A stretch of 64,000 nt of DNA from Ixodes scapularis (GCF_016920785.2 NW_024609857.1:10311618-10375617); one strand, 5' to 3'; shown: positions 22,051 through 34,865, counted from the stretch's first letter. Notes: generated by a model from the sequence alone, not told the origin. Made by a program: numbers and translations.

Positions 22051-24450
22051 TACATATTTGCACTCAGAGAAACACAATGCTACATTGCCTTTCTAAACAT
22101 ACTTTGTCTATAGTCGGGAAATGACAATACAACCCTCGATTTATTTTCTCTCCTTTTCTCTCTGATCTGAGGGCAGTGATTCTGTTTCGAACTTTGAATA
22201 TTTCAAGTCGTCCTAACGACTGTCCTTCGTCCGACGCTTCCTAATTATCCGGAGTTTAAATTTCCAACTGTCTTGGGTCTCCTAACTTCTCATGTCTCGG
22301 TTCCACCTCGCAACGAGCAACATCTAGCAAGAACGCTAACGGTAACGCGACAGTTCTTCATTGAGGCAAACCTTCCCACGACGCGCCAGACATTTACTCG
22401 CTCGGGAAACAAACGTTTCCTTCGTCCCTCCATCCCCACTTTAGAAACAACTCGACGTCCCCATTCCCTGATAGGGGGAACAGTAGAGGACAGAAAAAGA
22501 ACGGAGAAGACTAGGGTTGGAATCAACGAACACATGACTGGCTCGGAGAACGGCGTCTCCGAGGGGGTCGGAGAGCAGGTCCGTGTCAGCGTGCGATTCT
22601 CGTTAATACGGCCTCCGGTTCGCCGAGCGGCGGTACAACGCGAGACGTGCAAGGCGACCGCCGGGTCGTGCGGAAGAAGACGTCACCGGTGGGCGACGAC
22701 AACGACGGCGAACGCGGATGACACTGGCGTCGCTCGCCTCCTGCGTGACAGTCTTCTAGGGGCGTATCGCTTGAACGTGCTCCTCGTTCCAAGTCGTCGA
22801 CGCCGCTTGGCCGACGCGGAACACGCGCGAGATGTTGTTGTCGTTGGTTCTCTGCGTTCGTCGTGTAAATGGACGCCTCGGTGGAGCACGTCGCTGGGGG
22901 ATCGCTCCCGACGTGACCGGCTGACTCGGTCTTCCCGCGATGGACGGAAAAAATGCGTGCATCTTCTTTTTCTTTTCTTTTTTACGTTGGTCCGGAAGTC
23001 GCTCGTCGGCCCTCACCGAACTTGGCTCTGTTCTCCTCGAATACTTGGGAGAGGGGAGGGTATACCTTTATGTTTGGTGTGTTAGCGCGTGATATATCTT
23101 TTCACAAGGAAGAGCTCTGTAAACTGCATTTTTGAATAGGTCCTCGACACGCTCGTTATTAGAACAACCAATATTTGTGAACACTTTGTTGTTGATGGTG
23201 ATGCCGGGGTGGCGTTTGTCTAAACGAGGTCTGTGTGCTAGAAAAGAGGATTAGTAATTTCATAATTTCCAGGTCCTCGCATATTTATCCCTTTCACCCC
23301 AGAATTTTTAGGATCTTTGTTGGTTAATTATTTTAATTTTTATTTTAAGCAATACTTAATTATTTTCCACCAAGTGCGCTGATGTTGCATAGAAAAAATT
23401 TTATTTCTCCGAAAATGCATAGTCCGAGACATCGACTACAAAACATTGTGGGTTTCGAAAGAAACGTTTTTTCTTGTTGCACTCACAAAAGCCCGAGAAC
23501 AGATAAACTGAAGGAGTTTAGTCTGCCAGAGTATTACGACAATTTGTCACCCACGGTAAATGAGAAATTTAACCATTACAGTACGGCTGCTATCCTGAGT
23601 TCTTTAACGTACATCACGCAGTAGTGAGTGATACATGACCGCACGCAGGTATACGAACGCAAACCTCGACACGATTGAAGGGAAGCTGAAGCAACTTTTC
23701 AGAAATATGAGTTAAGAAGCGAACTTCCCTACCGTTTTCTCCCGTGAATACGATTATCGCGCTTTTCTTGGGCAGAAGTCAACTCAGAACGCATTTATTT
23801 CCGAAAATAGCCTCAGCAATTGCTGCGGGGCATGCGGCCGGCCTTTCTGCCGCCTGTTATTTGTCCAGAGCATCGTGACGTCACCGTCGGCATCCCAGAG
23901 CCATCTGAGTGACAAGAAAAGGTAGACTGACTCCACCAATGACGTGACGTTTGCTATTTTTTTTTCTCTCCGCTTCCGCGTTCTTCTGCGCTCGGCGGTG
24001 GTGCATGCTGGCTCGGCGCACCGCAACGGGCGGGGCCACGTCGAAATTTTATTTGGCGATCACGACGTTCCTACTAATGAGATAGAAAGAAAACTTGAGA
24101 CATAATTTTTAAAATGTCTAATCACCCTTTTCTTCTTTTTTTTTTTCAAATATGAAGATTTTTTTTTTGTTTTATTTGAAGCAAATGCTCATCCTCACAA
24201 TCCAAATGATAAAGAAGAAAACAAAATGGCTGTCGTGCTTCCTGCGGGAGGGAAAGAACGTGGTGGCTGGAGAACGATCGTATGGCGTGAGCGGCATCTC
24301 CTCGATCGCACCCTCATCGATTCGTTGGTGGTCCTCCAAGGTCGTGCTCCCGGCGTGTCATCAAAACGACTCGGCTCTCGCCGACATCAGCGCGTCGTAA
24401 CCTCTTTCCAGAGACCCCACAGCCCAAGAGTATAGACCAACACGCGGCCC
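22051..24450. other. No gene confirmed; CpG-rich block at 22550-22960
   Basis: ORFs are open in several frames across 22273-23085 because the block is GC-rich with frequent CGTCG/CGACG steps. The longest, 270 codons on the plus strand, has no recognisable domain and ends in a low-complexity region. The block could be an unrecognised CpG-rich promoter or first exon. Downstream sequence (23090-23650) is AT-rich with nothing identifiable. Confidence 0.4.
23663..23720 (-). repeat. Dispersed repeat fragment shared with 55150-55200
   Basis: GAAGGGAAGCTGAAGCAACT here is the reverse complement of the segment around GTGCTTCAGCTTCCCTTC near 55170. The similarity extends to GTTTGCG and TGAAAAG on the two sides. 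The family is unknown. Confidence 0.5.
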
Positions 24451-24564
24451 TGACGTCACGTAACTGTTGTGATGGCGCTGTCGACGGCACGGCGCATGCG
24501 CAGACGCTTCGCTTCACGCGAATTCGGTTTCTGCGCACGCGCGGTGCCCACACCTGGTGTGGGC
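24451..24564. promoter_or_regulatory. Promoter-like cluster: CRE, two NRF1-type sites and a palindrome
   Basis: TGACGTCACG (24451) is a CRE. GCGCATGCGC (24492-24501) and GCGCACGCGC (24533-24542) match the NRF1 consensus (YGCGCAYGCGC). GCCCACACC/GGTGTGGGC (24546-24564) is a perfect 9-bp-arm palindrome. In animals this combination often marks CpG-rich housekeeping promoters. ORFs leave it in both directions (24226-24435 upstream, 24557 onward downstream), but none is a recognised protein, so the target gene is unknown. Confidence 0.4.
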
Positions 24565-26165
24565 AAACGTTGGCTTGTTTGGAAACAGCTTGTCGGTCTA
24601 TAGAAACTTGGTTTGGTCTCTGACTAATCGGGATCGAGGCCACCTTTTCCTTCGACATAGCATGTGTTTATGGGCTGCATTGCGGGCAAATAAAGTCGCA
24701 GTCCTACTTCTAATACATCATACAAAAAATAGTGCGCAGACACCCTGTGAAGTCCTTGTATCACGGTGGCGTTGGTGGTACAAAGATGTCTGCAGTCGTG
24801 TTCGAAACCTTGCATGAAGCAAACGTACACATAGAACGTGCTGGAGGCGCGCTCGCGGGGAATTTTGTCATCACGCCTGCAATGGTAATGCATAAGCAGC
24901 GTGACAACAGCTTTAGTGTAGACATAATAAAAAAAAAACATTCAAAAGCGAATCCGTTTACACCGTGTTCGGATCAGGCGACTCCTGAAAGGGTGAATAT
25001 CGACGATTGCGAAGCGGCGGCGATGGTGGCCGCTTTTCCTTATTACGGGACGATTAATCCGCCATTATCGTCATAAATCACGCGGCCGCCGCGAATCCGT
25101 AATCGCCCATCGTCGATCTTGTTAAGGCACAATAAGAGCGGATTGCTCGCCCTCCCTATGCAAACGCATTAACCCGCGACGACTGCGCGACCTGGAGGTT
25201 TCAGTCCCCGCGCACACCATCTTTCACGCAACCCATTCCCTGGGCACCCTAACCTAACAATGATTTATGACGACAAGGGGCAAGATCGCTATCATCCCCT
25301 AACCCTTCTTGCAAAAAAAGTAACCGGTAAACGCGCGCGAAAGAATTGTACCAGGTAGGTAATACAAAGGGCAGGAACAGAAGATTTCCGCGAAGATTCT
25401 GTTAATAGTGTATTGCTTGTAGACTGCATACACACGGGTAGTGCTTCCGGCATTCGGCCAGGCCAAGTAGATGACGAGGCATCAGTGCTGAATTAGGCTA
25501 CGTCATAGGGGAACTTACCGTGCTGCGTATTAAGCCTGACGCTTGAGCGTATATATAGCGTGTTTGGAACCTAGTGGAAATAGGTCGTAGCAGTGAGGCG
25601 CCAATGAAAATAAATTTGGGTGGCTACGAGCCTTATTTCTTTAATCGAACTCCAGTGCTATTTGAGGAGCGAGTGTGCAGAAACAACACCGCCTAGACAG
25701 AAGGCCTCCGCATGGTCTCCTCTCCCTTCATGAAACGCCATCAGAGTCGGATCGCGCTAACTCGGCTACTGTGCCCGAACCAACCTTCGACGCGCTGATT
25801 GGTCGCGAGCCCCAGACGAACACTGACACAGCACTCGTGCCCAATCTCAGGCCTCGATCGATCTGACTGGGATGACAGTAAGGAGGCCTTCTGTCTAGGT
25901 AGCGATGGCCGAACTCCGTCTTTGGCGCGTGAAAACGCAGGGAGGGGGGCACGGCAGTCAAGAGGCAGCATAGCGAACATGCAGGGAACGCACGCTGTTC
26001 TAGGCAGAGCGCGTGTCCTCAGTGGCCGAGGTTGGGAGTAAACAAAAGCACGTGGGCGTATTTGGCGGGTAAAAAAACGCACGAGGTGCGCGAGAATCGG
26101 GCGAACTTACACATCGTATATTCCGTCTCACTCCAAGTCCCAGCGCAGCCCACGCTACGAACAGA
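24565..26165. other. No gene; a separated inverted repeat and an LTR-like segment
   Basis: TCGTCATAAATCA (25068-25080) and TGATTTATGACGA (25260-25272) are perfect inverted repeats. At 25550-25640 a TATATATAG box is followed about 60 bp later by AATAAATTT and a T-rich end. That could be part of a solo LTR, but no TG...CA ends or duplication were found. Confidence 0.4.
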
Positions 26166-26700
26166 GAAAGAGAATATACTTTATTGAGGTCATCAAGGAT
26201 GACTCCGGGTGTTCACCCTGGGGTGGTCCCTATGTCCGGGGTCCCATTGGCCTTGCTCGCCTCACCGGCTAGGATAACCAGACGGCGCTGATCTTCCGCG
26301 TCCGAGGCTCTGATGGCCGTCTCCCAGGAGTTGAGGCGGTTTTGAAGCCGTGCTGCGTCTTGTAATTTTGAATGTTTCGGGCAGGCCAGGCCGGTAGGAC
26401 CATGTGGTAGATGGTGCCTCGGTCCTGTTGATAGTTTCCCCAACTATTAACAGCCATCAACAGTCAACAACCATCAACTACCATGTGGCTGAGGGGTAGA
26501 GCTGGGGGTAAAGCAGGTTGAGTCTGGATGGCGTTGGGTAAGTGTTGGTTTGGAGCAGGCACCACTTGGCCTGTTCCCCTTTGTCAAGCGCATGATGGGG
26601 TGGTGGTAGAGTGCGCCGTTGCTTCTGATAGTGGGGTCAATCAAATAGCGCCAAAAGTGAACCGTCATGTTCTTGTCTTCTTTCTGGCGTTTTTCATAGC
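26166..26700 (-). pseudogene. LINE 3' end, minus strand (I/R1-like C-terminal segment)
   Basis: The minus-strand ORF 26443-26213 contains SWETAIRASDAEDQRRLV and ends in EASKANGTPDIGTTPG. It resembles the terminal segment of I/R1-like LINE proteins, where an xWExxLxSSDPxxQxxLVxRA pattern is common. Downstream the 3' region includes TCAATAAAGTATATTCTC, ending near 26166. The part upstream (26474-26668) lies in another frame, so the copy is broken. I identified it by pattern memory, not by search. Confidence 0.6.
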
Positions 26701-28262
26701 CGTCTAAAGCAATCGCGCACGGTGGACGCGCCGTGATCCTGCGCTGCTAGGACACGGACAAAGTCCGTTCGGAGTTATGGGCCAGACACGCGCACAACGA
26801 AACGACCGACACGTCGTGCGACGCTCGGCAAAGTCCAAGGATTGTGGGCAAGCCAAAATGGGCAGCGAAAAAGCCGAGTGTCATACTTCACGATCGAACA
26901 TAATTCAGTTCTGGCGTGTCGTATAACGTGTCGGTGGCCCTTTCGTCTTGCACGTGGCTGGCGGATCGTGTGACGGGCGGTCGTACACGTATCGCTTCAA
27001 ACCACCGCACTCTTTCTCAGGTTTGAGATCCTTACTGGATGATCCGTTACATAAACGCCGAGGAAGCCGAGGGAAGCATCGCGTCCAGGCCAGTTCGCTG
27101 TGACTCTCTCTGCGGTCGCACAACACGCGAAAAACGCCTGCAGCGCGACGTTTGACGTCTCATTCCAAGGTTAGTCAAAGACCATAGTTGGGGCCGAAGT
27201 TTACGGAGCGCGCTGATCAGACTCTGGCGTCGATGACGGCGCGCTTTTGTCGCCCAAGTCCCATCGGCGTGCTCCACCCTCTCCAACTTCGTGTTTCACG
27301 AGTCTCGAGCCCATGGAGTTTTTACGATAACAGCGAGAAAAACCAGCGTACTGCGCCACATAAACGACCTGTTCTCGCGCGTTCAAAAACGCGCCGTCAA
27401 CGCCGTCACAGCGACGATATAACGAAGTTTACATAGAGAATTGACATCCGCGTCTGCAACGTCTTCCACGGGCGAAGCGCGCTTCCCACCCTACGGTTTA
27501 GCTCGCAACGAGCTATCAAGTACTGCACACGCAAACAAACTGAAAGGTGAACAATAATAATAAAAAAAAAATGCCACCAGGAATCAATACGAGGCATTAT
27601 TAAATGAAAAATATTTCTCTGTTTAAACCTTTTTTATTTATTTTTTCGTTGCTTGGTTTCGAGGAAAGGCGTTCGCCATATCTCTGCGCTTTTCGGGTTC
27701 TCCACGCGGGCGTGATTTATCGGAGCATGGCCGAGCGTTCGCTCCTCTTCGAGTGCTCAGCCGCGGCAGCCGAAGCCGCTCGTGCCACACCTTCGATGAT
27801 AACCATCGTTCATTTGTCAGAACAGGCAGCTCTCTTTTATTTTCCCCTTTCCTTCTTTCTTTCCTACGTTTCCCGCCTCTCTTTCTCTCTATCTGTCTCA
27901 CCCCTTTCGTCTGCCATATCTTTTTAGCTTTTTTTTATGTGTTTTCGCAATCGTGATTCTGGGCTGTCTCTAACGGGCTAGACGTCTGGACGACGGAGGA
28001 AGGTGTGAAGCTCACGCCTTCGCACACTGGAAAGTTTTGGGAGGTCATGAAGGATGGATATGGATGTGGAGTTGGTGGCTGATGCCCATTCCTTTTTCGT
28101 GCTCCGTGAGAATTCAAAGTAGTCTCCCCGCCCTCTTTTCTTTTTGTGTAAAGTTGGTTTTGTTCTTTCCACCTCGTTTTTCTTTGTTGTGTACGAGGAG
28201 AAGGACCGTGAAGCGAAATTCTCGTCAGCTATCATCATCACGCCCTTAGGAGACGCCATTTT
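26701..28262. other. No gene recognised
   Basis: CpG-containing mixed sequence followed by T-rich DNA. ORFs at 27047-27286, 27604-27927 and elsewhere have no motif. No clear element ends seen. Confidence 0.4.
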
Positions 28263-28302
28263 GCGGGGGGAGGGGGGGGGGGATGGGAGGGAGGAGGGCT
28301 CA
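28263..28302. repeat. G-rich tract
   Basis: GCGGGGGGAGGGGGGGGGGG followed by GGGAGGGAGGAGGG. Possible G-quadruplex; low complexity. Confidence 0.85.
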
Positions 28303-28426
28303 CATCTTCCAGTTGTGGGCATGGCGCATCTTCATTTAACTCGGTTTTCACAATATTGGGACAATTCATTTGTGCACTCAAAGGGGTTTCTGTTTAGTTT
28401 TGCTTCAAAGAAAAATAATTGTTATA

Positions 28427-28589
28427 CTTCGTTTCAGCTTCGGTCCAGACGCAGCCAAAGCTACAAGCGCGAGCTCCGGGCTTTCAGCATCCCTGCCAAG
28501 CACGCGCGCTCGTGCAGTGCAAGCGCTGTTCTGGGCCACATGCTCGCGCTTGTAGCATCGGCTGCGTCTGGACCGAAGCTGAAACGAAG
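28427..28589. mobile_element. 163-bp TA-flanked fold-back MITE
   Basis: The left arm CTTCGTTTCAGCTTCGGTCC...CTACAAGCGCGAG pairs with CTCGCGCTTGTAG...GGACCGAAGCTGAAACGAAG. TA flanks both ends (28425-28426 and 28590-28591). The first bases (CTTCGTTTCA) resemble the element at 17983 (CTTCGTCTCA), so the two are probably related families. A solo, diverged right arm appears at 46006-46050. Confidence 0.9.
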
Positions 28590-28870
28590 TATAGCAAGCA
28601 GGTCGCAAGACTCTTCACTCAAGCAGTGAACTGGGCCATCCAGGTCAGTGAACGGTCTTTATCGAAGAATGTTCTGTGAAGCGTTCGTTCTATAGACTTG
28701 CAGCAATTGTGAAGATGTCAAAGTAAAACTATCGTATATGTCTCTTGAGAAAAAAAATTATACCAGTGACTTTTGAGAAAATACATTACAAATGTTGCGT
28801 TTTGGGGGAAATGGCAATTATTAGGGAATCATAATATACCTTAACAACGCTTCGCCCGTGACGTCACATA

Positions 28871-28921
28871 CCCCCCCCCCCCCCCCCTCTCCCAAGCCTG
28901 ACCCATAAATCTGCCCCTGGT
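28871..28921 (-). repeat. Poly-C tract plus half of a CAGGGGC-type end
   Basis: Seventeen C, then on the minus strand CAGGGGCAGATTTATGGGTC leads into the G run. This looks like one end of a hAT-type MITE of the kind that carries G runs, compare 58661. The opposite end was not found. Confidence 0.45.
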
Positions 28922-31190
28922 GACAAGCTGTACTAGGGTGCCTTCATGTGCGCTTTGCCTAGGGTGGAGACATCTGGCCATTTTGTCTCACACTTTTATT
29001 TCTCTTTTTTGTTCAGAAGCGCGTGATAGAGCGTGTCCCTGCACGCGTTTGTGGCGCTGACTGTGCTATGGCGACATTTTGTTTTCGTCGATTTCTTTGT
29101 GTTTTTCCCGTGAGCGCGTGCTGTCGGCATCGGGTACTACAAAGGGTGGCATCACCCTAAACAGAAGGACATTGAGGCACCCTAAGCTCTACAGTTGGTG
29201 CTTCGTACTAGCCTGAAACGCGGTTAAGAACAGAAACTATTGCGCGGATGCTTATTAATCTACGCGAGATGAAACGGACGGGTCGTATCAACAATATCGT
29301 GCACGTCGCACTAAATTTACAGTTGGATTTGAGGAGTGCATATCTGTAAGGTCTGGCATACGCACTCACTGGTTATAGTTACAGTCAACCTACGTCTGCT
29401 ATCAGTACCAGCGCATTTCGCGGTAGAGTCACTTGCAACTTTCGTGCGAAAACGACACACCGATTATGTGCACGATGCTTTCTAAATATGTACACCTTGG
29501 ATGTGTTGTTTCTGTAACAAGTGCTACATGCACAAGAGCCTCATTAAAAGCCCTAATCATTAAATAGCCTGCAGAATTGATACGCAATCGCTTGGCGCAG
29601 AAGAACGTCACCGTTCTATTATTGGAAGAACTCATAAGATTTCAAGTCCTTCTAGTCAAGCCAAATTTCGCTTTAATTAATCATGCCCATACAAAGGCAG
29701 TATTATTCAAATAAATGTTCCTGTTGTGAATTAAAGTTTGATCGAGGCAGTTTTTTTTTTTTTAAATTCGTAAAAAAAATACTGAATTAGCTTTATTTGT
29801 AGATGACTGACATGTCTGCATCTCACTAAAATATTTATCTATTATTTGTATACATCTTTTATTTTCTCCGCAGGCTCAACCTGTCATTGTTGATCGGATT
29901 ATGAAAGGAAAAGAAGGCACCATAAACTAATAAAGTCGAGACGGCGAAGTTGTTGGAATGACATTGCTTCACGCTAAATTCGGCGACTAAAGCAAAAAAA
30001 TATATATATATAACAATGTACAGAAAGAAACATTTGAACGTTCCGTGTCTCGTTATGAGCAGTTGTTCGTGAAGATATCTATAAGCTGGTGCAGCAGGTC
30101 GTTCTGGATATAGGCGGTAATTTACTGTAGTTTGACTTGCTTTTTCTCCAACTCGGTTTGCTTTTTTTTTTTTTTTTTTATCTGGATTCTTGCGTACGTT
30201 TTTCCTTATACAATTCTTTCCGGAACGCGCGTTGTATTACTTAAGATATAATACCGCCATCTCGAGGGAGGAAAAAGAAACAGTAACGAGATTTTACGGT
30301 CAGCCGTTTTATCGCCTTACCGCCTTCGTCACATAAACGAGTTATTATGCCTTTTGAATTAGATGTATACTTTACTTCGACGCTTGATTGCGTGAGGTGG
30401 TGTGAGTACGTGTGTGTGTGTGTCTGTTGATTTTTGCGTGTTTGTATGTGCGTTTGTAATTGCGCTCTTTACGGAGGAGTGCTGGACGAATCATGTTTGT
30501 TGTATGTATTATTTATTTTACGAGAACTGTGCAAGGTGGTTAGGGCTCGCATGTTTGAAATTGCTTTAAGAAAGCGACATAAAACTACAAATGACACTGC
30601 AATATACTCTTTACATTCTTTTTTCTTTCCTTTTTGTGTGCGAAACGCTTCTCAGTTAAAGAAATTGCAGCGTTTTTTTAAAGATATATGAGATATGTTT
30701 TAGATATTACCGTACACAAAAATCACCCGATGTGTTGCTAAGTAGCCAAATTGGTTAAAAAAAAGACGCAGGAGTAATTTTTTTTTTTCGAAAATAGCTT
30801 TTTCTGAGCGTCGCCGCGAGTCTCGGTCATAATTAAATATCTGCGTTTAAATAAGACAGATAAACTATTTTCGTGTTGTTTCGACTGGACAGTGCTGCAT
30901 CGGATAACGTCTTCGTTCAGCCCGTGTATTAGGACATATGCGCGTGATTTGTTTTTGCATGAGAAAAGAACTCGTTTTTAAGTCGTAGGCGTCATAGATG
31001 ATAAAACGTAGATCTGGGCGTCGAAAAATTTCAACCCGATAAATTGATACCTCTTGATCAATGAATAAACCAATTAATCGGCCGTGTTAATCTACAGGCA
31101 TTATATCAAAAACGTGTCAGAACTACAAATTCTTCAATTTACCATATATTTTTTTTTATCATGTCACGGATGGCGGAATATACAACCGTA
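28922..31190. other. No gene; simple repeats
   Basis: AT-rich with (TA)n at 30001-30012, poly-T at 30163-30179 and GT runs at 30409-30424. Short ORFs show no motif. A run of several poly-A/T signals is visible but no element boundary. Confidence 0.45.
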
Positions 31191-31195
31191 CTTAA

Positions 31196-31964
31196 AGGGC
31201 AACTCCGCTCAATTCCGAAAAATTTAGGCTTACATGTGATTCCATTTCACAAAGCACTACTAAGCAACTCTACATCTTCGGATTCGCGAAATGTAGAATA
31301 TTATTTGTGTAATCCTAATTTAAACATCAGCTGATACCGAAACCGAAACTTCGGTTGCGTCAGGCAACATTGGTCTCGTGTCGTCAGAGTCATGGCCACG
31401 TCACGTCGAACCACGTGATCTTGTGACATTCGGGAGGGGGTGAGGGACAGGACACGCGACGCGGGCAGGTCGCTTTGCATGGCGTGGACGGTGATGGCCC
31501 GGGGGAGAGGGGTAAGGGGAGAAGACGAAAGAGGAGAAGGGGAGCGGAGAAACAGACCGATAAGCGCGCAGGGCAGAGCAAACTAGGGCATCCATGTTAC
31601 GGTGATCACGTGGACGCCCAGTCGGCCAACACCGGGAGGAGAAACTCATGAAGTCATCGTTCACCTTCACTCTGAGAAGTAAAAACAAACAAAACGTGAG
31701 AATGACGTAGTCATGCCTCTGACGTAATGGCTCAACGTTTGCTGCTCAAACTCCGTCGCATTGACTGCGCTGACGATTGCGCCTCACGTCGCACGCTAGA
31801 GTTGGCAGATTTCGGCGACTTGGCTCACTTGAAGGTTTGCTGGCCAGTTTATTAAAGATACATAGACGGAATTAGATCGTAATATTTGATATGGGGTCTT
31901 CCTTTATGATATTGAAGAGAGCTACATAGTTTTCTAAATATCAAAAATGAAGCGGAGTTGCCCT
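31196..31964. mobile_element. 769-bp TTAA-flanked element
   Basis: Starts AGGGCAACTCCGCTCAATTC after TTAA (31192-31195) and ends AGCGGAGTTGCCCT before TTAA (31965-31968). The inverted repeats match over about 15 bp and then diverge (CATTTTTGATATTTAG against CAATTCCGAAAAATTTAG). The GC-rich core (31390-31690) has no recognised protein. Same end rule (TTAA|AGG...CCT|TTAA) as the elements at 36771, 37858 and 55894. Confidence 0.87.
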
Positions 31965-32099
31965 TTAAGCCACAAAAAAAAAAAAAAAGCTCGAGCAAAC
32001 AATTTGAAGAACGTAATATTTTTCATTATTCTTTTATTCTTATAAGTGTTGTAATGAAAGTCATACAGAATGTTAAATTACTTTACCGTTGAAGAAGAC

Positions 32100-32175
32100 A
32101 GTAGGGACTTTTAGCAATCCGTTATTGTGTTCCGCGTTTCGCACTACCGGCGCCTTTGAAGCATGCTACTGCTTG
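32100..32175 (+). repeat. Half copy of the AGGGACTT repeat
   Basis: CAGTAGGGACTTTTAGCAA, a CCGTTATTGTGTTCCGCG block and GCCTTTGAAGCATGC match, in order, the arms of the fold-back at 38839-39000. Only one arm is present here. Confidence 0.65.
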
Positions 32176-32554
32176 AGAAAAAACGACACATCCAGAGTAA
32201 CAAGAAAGTAACTCCTTGCTTTTGATCTGCAGTAAGGCGCTACTTTTGAATCTCAGTAAGGAGTAACTTATCTGGTTACTTTCTGAGCTGGTAACGAACA
32301 ACAATATTTAGTCGCTTCTTTTTTCTTTTTTTTTAGTTACGTATACGTGTCTGGGTGCCGCCATTAAACGCAAAAGTGTTCCTGCGTCCACGTTCCAGAA
32401 GAGCACACAGAAAGTCAGTCGCTGAGATCCATGGAGAGATTTCAATTATTGACAGAGCCGGAAACTTTTTTTTTAAAGCTAAGCAACACAGGGGTTTTCA
32501 TTCGGAAGGTTTGTATGTGTGTATGGTTAAATTACTGCAGTAAACACAATCTTG

Positions 32555-33005
32555 TAATAATACTCAAACGAGAAGTCGATTACAATTACAATTACTTTTC
32601 GATTAAAAAGTATTCAATTAGATTACTCAATTACTCGATAAAAAAAGTAATTTACCGTTACTTTTCTGGTTACTTCCGATTTTCAAAGCGATAGATTTTT
32701 CTGTCGGTTTGAAAAGGGGCATCTCGGACTGTCTATTACTAGATTAGAATCACTGAATTACAGACCATCATCTTTCCAATCCAGCAATTTCGATAGACCG
32801 TTCTCCTGTCGAAGACTTGGTTCGAAGATTCCTTGGCAGTAAACTCGTAAACGCGTTTGGAAAAAGGAGGGGGAAATAGTAATGACTACAAGCAGTACCT
32901 CCAAAAATAATCAAATTACTCTCGCGATTACTTCCCATTCAGAGTAATCAGACTATTAATCCTAAAAGTGATCGATTTCAAGTCATCCGTATGATTACTT
33001 GAGAT
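32555..33005 (+). repeat. TAATTACTTTT dispersed repeat, copy 1
   Basis: Ends are rich in AATTACT/AGTAAT blocks. The interior contains AGATTTTTCTGTCGGTTTGA and GAAGACTTGGTTCGAAGATT. The same blocks appear in reverse order and orientation at 40995-41460. Probably a non-autonomous DNA element with AGTAAT-type subterminal repeats. Confidence 0.7.
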
Positions 33006-34354
33006 GCGCACCGTACAATTCTGAGGAAACATTTTTGCCCTTCTTCTTGCTTTAATTCTTAAAGAGTGTCCTGTACATGCAAGAAGGCTACGGACCGTGG
33101 TGCTTAAAGCTAAAACATAACATAGTTGCGTGCTGTTTAGTACACACGATAGCGAGAATGTTCTCCTGCCTGGATCCACTTGTACAAAACCGAATGCAGC
33201 AAGGTCGGTGCAATACGATGAACCCAAAAAGTAGCGTACCACGCAAGCGGTTTTTTTTTTTTTTTAACACGTTTTTTGTAAGGTGATACGTTTGCTGTAC
33301 ACGTTTGGATAGAAGTTGGTGCTAACAAGGTAAGCCCTTACGCATTTAGGCTTGGCAGATAAATCACCCTTTCTAAGGAGCCGAGGACTACCCAGTCAAC
33401 AGATAGCTTTCTCGCTTCATATGCCGGACGTTCAACCTCCAGTGTGTACACACAGAAGTGCCAATCTCCCGGTTGGTGAACTCGTCACACGATCCGCCTC
33501 TGTTGTGTATACATTTTGGGGCTGCAGAATTCGGAGCGCAATCTAATTTGTTTCATTCCGCGAAATAGATTCCTAGCGTCGAGTTCCGACGGAAGCTGTT
33601 TGTCACTCTTGTCCACTCTCGCTGGTGCGCGCTCTCGGAGCGTCTAATACGAGACAGCCTTTGGCCCCCGCAAGGAACACAAAACGCGAGGTCAAATCAG
33701 CTCGGGGGAAGAGCTGCGCGGGTCCTCGGCTAAATTGGGTTGGCCGGACGTCTTTTCCCCCCAATCTCGCTGCTTGGGCCGAGAATTGCGTTCTCCGGGC
33801 AAACATCGAATGGCGTATCTAGCTTCCTGTCGGCAACGCGTGCCGCCCCCCTCCTTCGCCCGCCGACACGCGAGAACATAAACATGCGCGCGCATGCTCC
33901 GGGGAAGAAGGGGAAAAAAAAAAGGATGTGAAGGAGAAGGAACACTGATCCGCGTGCCAGCGCACATCTTGGCGCGGTAACTCCCTGGGCAAACGTGTCC
34001 CTGGCTCGTGGACTTGACGATATGGGCGACGAGTCCCGGCTATCTCGTGTGTACGCTGGGCTTCGGAAGGGGGCGCAAACAGACTCCTTATTGGCTCGCC
34101 GTTAGCTTGCGGTTTCTTATTCCGCTGCGGGGGCTGCGTGTGTGTGTACATCCAGTATGCACGAGCCACGGGGCTCTTCTCCTTGGCGGTTATTATCTCG
34201 TTTCTTTAGTGTGTGATTTCTTTTCCTGGGTTTGGTTTCTGTTTATAACCCTGTGTGTGTGTCTATACGCGTGTGTGTGTGTCTGTGTGTGTGTATTTGT
34301 GCGTGTGTGCGCGTGTGCGTGAGTGTGTGTGCGAGTGTGCCTGCGTGCGTGCCC

Positions 34355-34379
34355 GGGGGGGGGGGGGGGGGGGGGGGGG
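34355..34379. repeat. Poly-G tract (25 G) ending a GT/GC microsatellite
   Basis: Follows about 100 bp of degenerate GTGTGT/GCGTGT repeats. Confidence 0.95.
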
Positions 34380-34861
34380 ATTGATCATCTGTGGCAAAGT
34401 ATGAGTCCCCCACGTTCCCGCCGAAATGTTCCTGCAAGACGGTTTAGGAAGAAAATGTGTTCCTAGGTTTAGGGAGAGGATGTATTCCTCGGGATATTGC
34501 AATATTTTATTTCCAATGTAATATTTTTGTTTTGTTTTGTTTTGTTTTGTACTTTTACTTCAGAGAGATTATAGGTACAGAGGAAAAGCAGCTTGACGAG
34601 GCTCTTGCTCTCACCACTTGGCGACACACCTGGCACAGCAATAACACAAGTGAAACACCTAATCAAGAAGAAAAAGAAAACAGTGGAGCGAGAAAACTGT
34701 CACCAAGACCAAGTACTCATGGGAAGTTCTGTTCTTATACTTATGGGAAGTTTTGCAAATTAGTTAAGGAGAACAGAAATGAAATATAAAATTAGAAACC
34801 TTTCACGCTGATGATTTCCGAATAGTCATAGACTTTGGAGTCCATTCAGGAGGACGGGTAA

Positions 34862-34865
<4 letters not shown>

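Noticed and set aside
22273..23085. 270-codon plus-strand ORF as a gene
   Set aside because: GC-rich block with open frames on both strands, no domain, Arg-rich low-complexity content and no context; more likely an open frame by composition.
25241..25262. Telomere-like CCTAA repeat
   Set aside because: Only two or three scattered CCTAA units; chance.
25400..25660. Solo LTR
   Set aside because: TATA-like and AATAAA-like signals are present, but no matching TG...CA ends or target duplication could be found.
34248..34350. CRISPR-like or satellite array
   Set aside because: Plain degenerate GT/GC dinucleotide repeat without a repeat-spacer pattern.
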